Assembly: GCF_008124715.1 (NCBI RefSeq)
Contig: NZ_VNHO01000005.1
Location: forward strand, 48,894 to 112,893
Length of the DNA stretch: 64,000 bases
DNA from: Thermosediminibacter litoriperuensis
GTDB lineage: Bacteria > Bacillota > Thermosediminibacteria > Thermosediminibacterales > Thermosediminibacteraceae
Reading direction: 5' to 3'
Of the stretch, positions 62,430 to 64,000 are shown in pieces. Within the stretch, counting starts at the first letter, position 1; the number at the start of each line of letters is the position of its first letter. Under the pieces are notes generated by a model, which had not been told where the DNA came from, ran no database searches, and worked only from the letters and a program-made list of their open reading frames with translations. Made by a program: the position numbers and the translations under genes.

Positions 62430-62592
62430 CTTTATAATGCAAATTGTTGTAAGCTCCTCTTTTGGCTAAAAGCTCTTCATGAATCCCAACTTCAACAATT
62501 TCTCTTTTATGTAAGACCATCACTTTGTCACAATTTTCAAGGTCAAGAGTCTGTATGAGCAATTATCAAAACGGTTTTGTCAGCCGGCAGGT
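62416..62592 (-). pseudogene. C-terminal remnant of an ABC exporter (MsbA-like) with frameshifts
   Basis: The last part of an ABC-ATPase is readable in two frames: DKTVLIIAH, then, after an indel, LENCDKVMVLHKREIVEVG and IHEELLAKRGAYNNL. These are the H-loop and D-loop-distal tail of MsbA/LmrA-type exporters. The frame is broken between IAH and LENCD and nothing upstream remains. Confidence 0.7.
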
Positions 62593-62650
62593 TATAATCG
62601 TATTTTTTCCTATTTTTTAATATATACCAATTCCCAATGATTCTCTAAAA

Positions 62651-63598
62651 TCATAAAAATATCTTACCCAATATTCCAACGGAAGCATGCCACAGTATAC
62701 CGGGAATAACACTCCTTGTTCTTAAATATAAGTATCCCAATATAAGACTGTGAGACTGGTAACCGAAGCTAAATATATCCAAAAAAGCATGCCAAAGACT
62801 ATGATTGTATTTTATTACCCAAGAAGGAACATGAACTGCACTAAAAATTATCGAAGAAATAACTAAAGCATTGAGTGAATTCTTTAATATAACTTCCAAT
62901 CGCGGAAGTAAAAAACCTCTATAAAACAATTCTTCAGGTAGACCGTTTATGAATATTCGAATAATATATGAAAATACAAGTAGTTTGTAATCAATTTCTT
63001 TGTATAATCCTTCATAAATTCCTAATAACAAACTCAATCCTAAAAGGACAATAGTGAGCTCCCAGTATCCACCCCTAAAACCTATTTCTTTATATTTATA
63101 ACCCATGAGTTTAAATACCAATAGGAATGGAAGCGTAATAATTATTGTATTTAGGCCAGCATTTATTATAGATACGCATAATTTTATTAGTTCCATATAT
63201 CCTAAGTCGTTGAACAGAAAACTATTTTGTAAAAATCTATAGATAGAAATATGCAATTTATTATTAAAAATATATTCTCCGTTTAAATGAACAAAAATAG
63301 CCATTATAATGTTGTAAATAACAAGTATAACCCCGATAGACAATTCTAATTTTGGATTTTTTAGCTTAACTTGCTCAGGAGAATCTTCAGTCATAATCCT
63401 TATTATTAAGGCCCAGATTAATAGCAAAAACAAATTTATCAAGCCTATAAACAATCCCTGAAAACCTTGCAAACCAAATGTTACTGCTAATCCTACAATT
63501 ATGCAACCCAGAAGTAATGGTGTTTCCTTTAATCTCCTATAAAAATGAAGCATAATATTTAATACTTTTCCATCCAATAAAGAAGAAATATTATTCAC
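62651..63598 (-). CDS. CPBP-family intramembrane glutamic endopeptidase
   Basis: A 315-residue protein with about eight helices. The catalytic motifs are intact: motif 1 PEELFYRGFLLP (EExxxR), motif 2 FSAVHVP, motif 3 LWHASVG. CPBP proteases process prenylated or peptide substrates and are common as bacteriocin maturation or immunity proteins. It duplicates the gene at 58.3-59.3 kb, with the ABC-2 exporter between the copies. Confidence 0.88.
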   Translation of the reverse strand: MNNISSLLDGKVLNIMLHFYRRLKETPLLLGCIIVGLAVTFGLQGFQGLFIGLINLFLLLIWALIIRIMTEDSPEQVKLKNPKLELSIGVILVIYNIIMAIFVHLNGEYIFNNKLHISIYRFLQNSFLFNDLGYMELIKLCVSIINAGLNTIIITLPFLLVFKLMGYKYKEIGFRGGYWELTIVLLGLSLLLGIYEGLYKEIDYKLLVFSYIIRIFINGLPEELFYRGFLLPRLEVILKNSLNALVISSIIFSAVHVPSWVIKYNHSLWHAFLDIFSFGYQSHSLILGYLYLRTRSVIPGILWHASVGILGKIFL

Positions 63599-63648
63599 TA
63601 ACCTTCCTCCTAAAACAGTTTCTTAATTTTAAATTACCATCACCAAAG

Positions 63649-64000
63649 TGTCACCGCCGGTGTATAATTGACCCAGGAGCAACGAAAAGGAATTGACCCA
63701 CCCCCTGGCGAAATATCCCTCTGATACCAGCCAAAAGATCGGAGGGAAATAAGTGCTGGGGAGTGGATCTATTATCATGTTACACGAATTAAGAGCAATG
63801 GGCAAGAGCATCCGTGCAATTGCACGAGAAACAGGCCGTTCAAGGAATACGGTAAGAAAATACTTAAGGGCAGAGGGCATTCCCGAAAGGAAGCCGCATC
63901 CCAAAAGAGGATCAAAGCTCGATCCATACAAAGACACCATTCAAGAGCTCATAAATCTTGGTATATTCAATTGCGAAGTCATCTACGAAAGAATCAAAGA
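63649..64000 (+). mobile_element. Left end of an IS21-family insertion sequence
   Basis: It begins at or near TGTCACCGCCGG (63649). Two copies of AATTGACCCA (63666-63675 and 63691-63700, 25 nt apart) follow; such repeats at the ends are typical of IS21. The istA gene starts at 63753 and the element runs off the window. Confidence 0.8.
63753..64000 (+). CDS. istA: IS21-family transposase IstA, 5' part
   Basis: A GTG start with GGAGGG about 7 nt upstream. The first 82 residues are an IstA N-terminus: an HTH (LRAMGKSIRAIARETGRSRN, then TVRKYLRAE) that binds the element ends, followed by KLDPYKDTIQELINLG. The gene continues beyond the right edge, where the catalytic DDE domain and istB should be. 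Confidence 0.88.
   Translation, partial: MLGSGSIIMLHELRAMGKSIRAIARETGRSRNTVRKYLRAEGIPERKPHPKRGSKLDPYKDTIQELINLGIFNCEVIYERIK

Noticed and set aside
62430..62640. CRISPR or tandem-repeat array in the accessory region
   Set aside because: No repeated units at regular spacing are seen here or elsewhere in the window.

Overview
This window looks like chromosomal DNA of an anaerobic, endospore-forming member of the Clostridia (Firmicutes). It carries a CotJABC spore-coat operon, MinCDE/MreBCD shape genes, a six-gene Rnf complex, an electron-bifurcating-type HydABC [FeFe] hydrogenase, corrinoid methyltransferases, a valine T-box, and Rex and BirA operators. A thermophilic Thermosediminibacter-like organism would fit, but the genus is a guess from gene content only.

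Layout. Positions 1-10.6 kb hold a minus-strand division and shape block: a large FtsA-like protein (cut by the left edge), minE-minD-minC, a terminator, then mrdA-mreD-mreC-mreB-radC-maf-DUF4321-Gx transporter-NusG_II. Positions 10.7-17.7 kb hold small independent units: an HMA copper chaperone, bioY under a BirA box, a tandem E1-like enzyme followed by cysK, an MFS permease, a spore-coat operon and small spore-type proteins. Positions 17.8-26.8 kb are a metal-stress region. Four copies of one 17-nt palindrome (ATACCCC-N3-GGGGTAT) precede copA, a membrane spermidine-synthase-like enzyme, a YHS protein and an operon containing CcdA, Lgt and a membrane YHS protein. A Cys-rich Csp-type copper-storage protein lies downstream of the third site. 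This reads as a CsoR-family regulon, although no csoR gene is in the window.

Positions 26.9-34.4 kb form one seven-gene operon with a clear sigma-A promoter. It encodes a corrinoid protein, two zinc-type MtaA-like methyltransferases, one UroD-like methyltransferase without the zinc cysteines, a reductive activator, and then cysteine/cystathionine synthase and cystathionine lyase. Corrinoid methyl transfer is thus joined to transsulfuration. Positions 35.2-49.8 kb hold the energy genes: rnfCDGEAB, hydCDBA with an ATPase-like regulator, and a Rex-headed operon with a putative sensory [FeFe] hydrogenase, two DRTGG proteins and a PHP protein. Rex operators stand before rex and before the hydrogenase operon. 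apbE (the flavin transferase expected to modify RnfD and RnfG), a DUF2508 gene, folC and T-box-controlled valS follow to 55.6 kb.

Positions 55.6-64 kb are accessory DNA. They hold a HEPN/MNT toxin-antitoxin pair, remnants of GNAT, MFS and ABC-exporter genes, a SurA-like lipid-anchored or secreted protein, and a three-gene ABC-2 exporter flanked in direct orientation by two duplicated CPBP membrane proteases. One CPBP copy has lost catalytic residues. The start of an IS21-family insertion sequence runs off the right edge.
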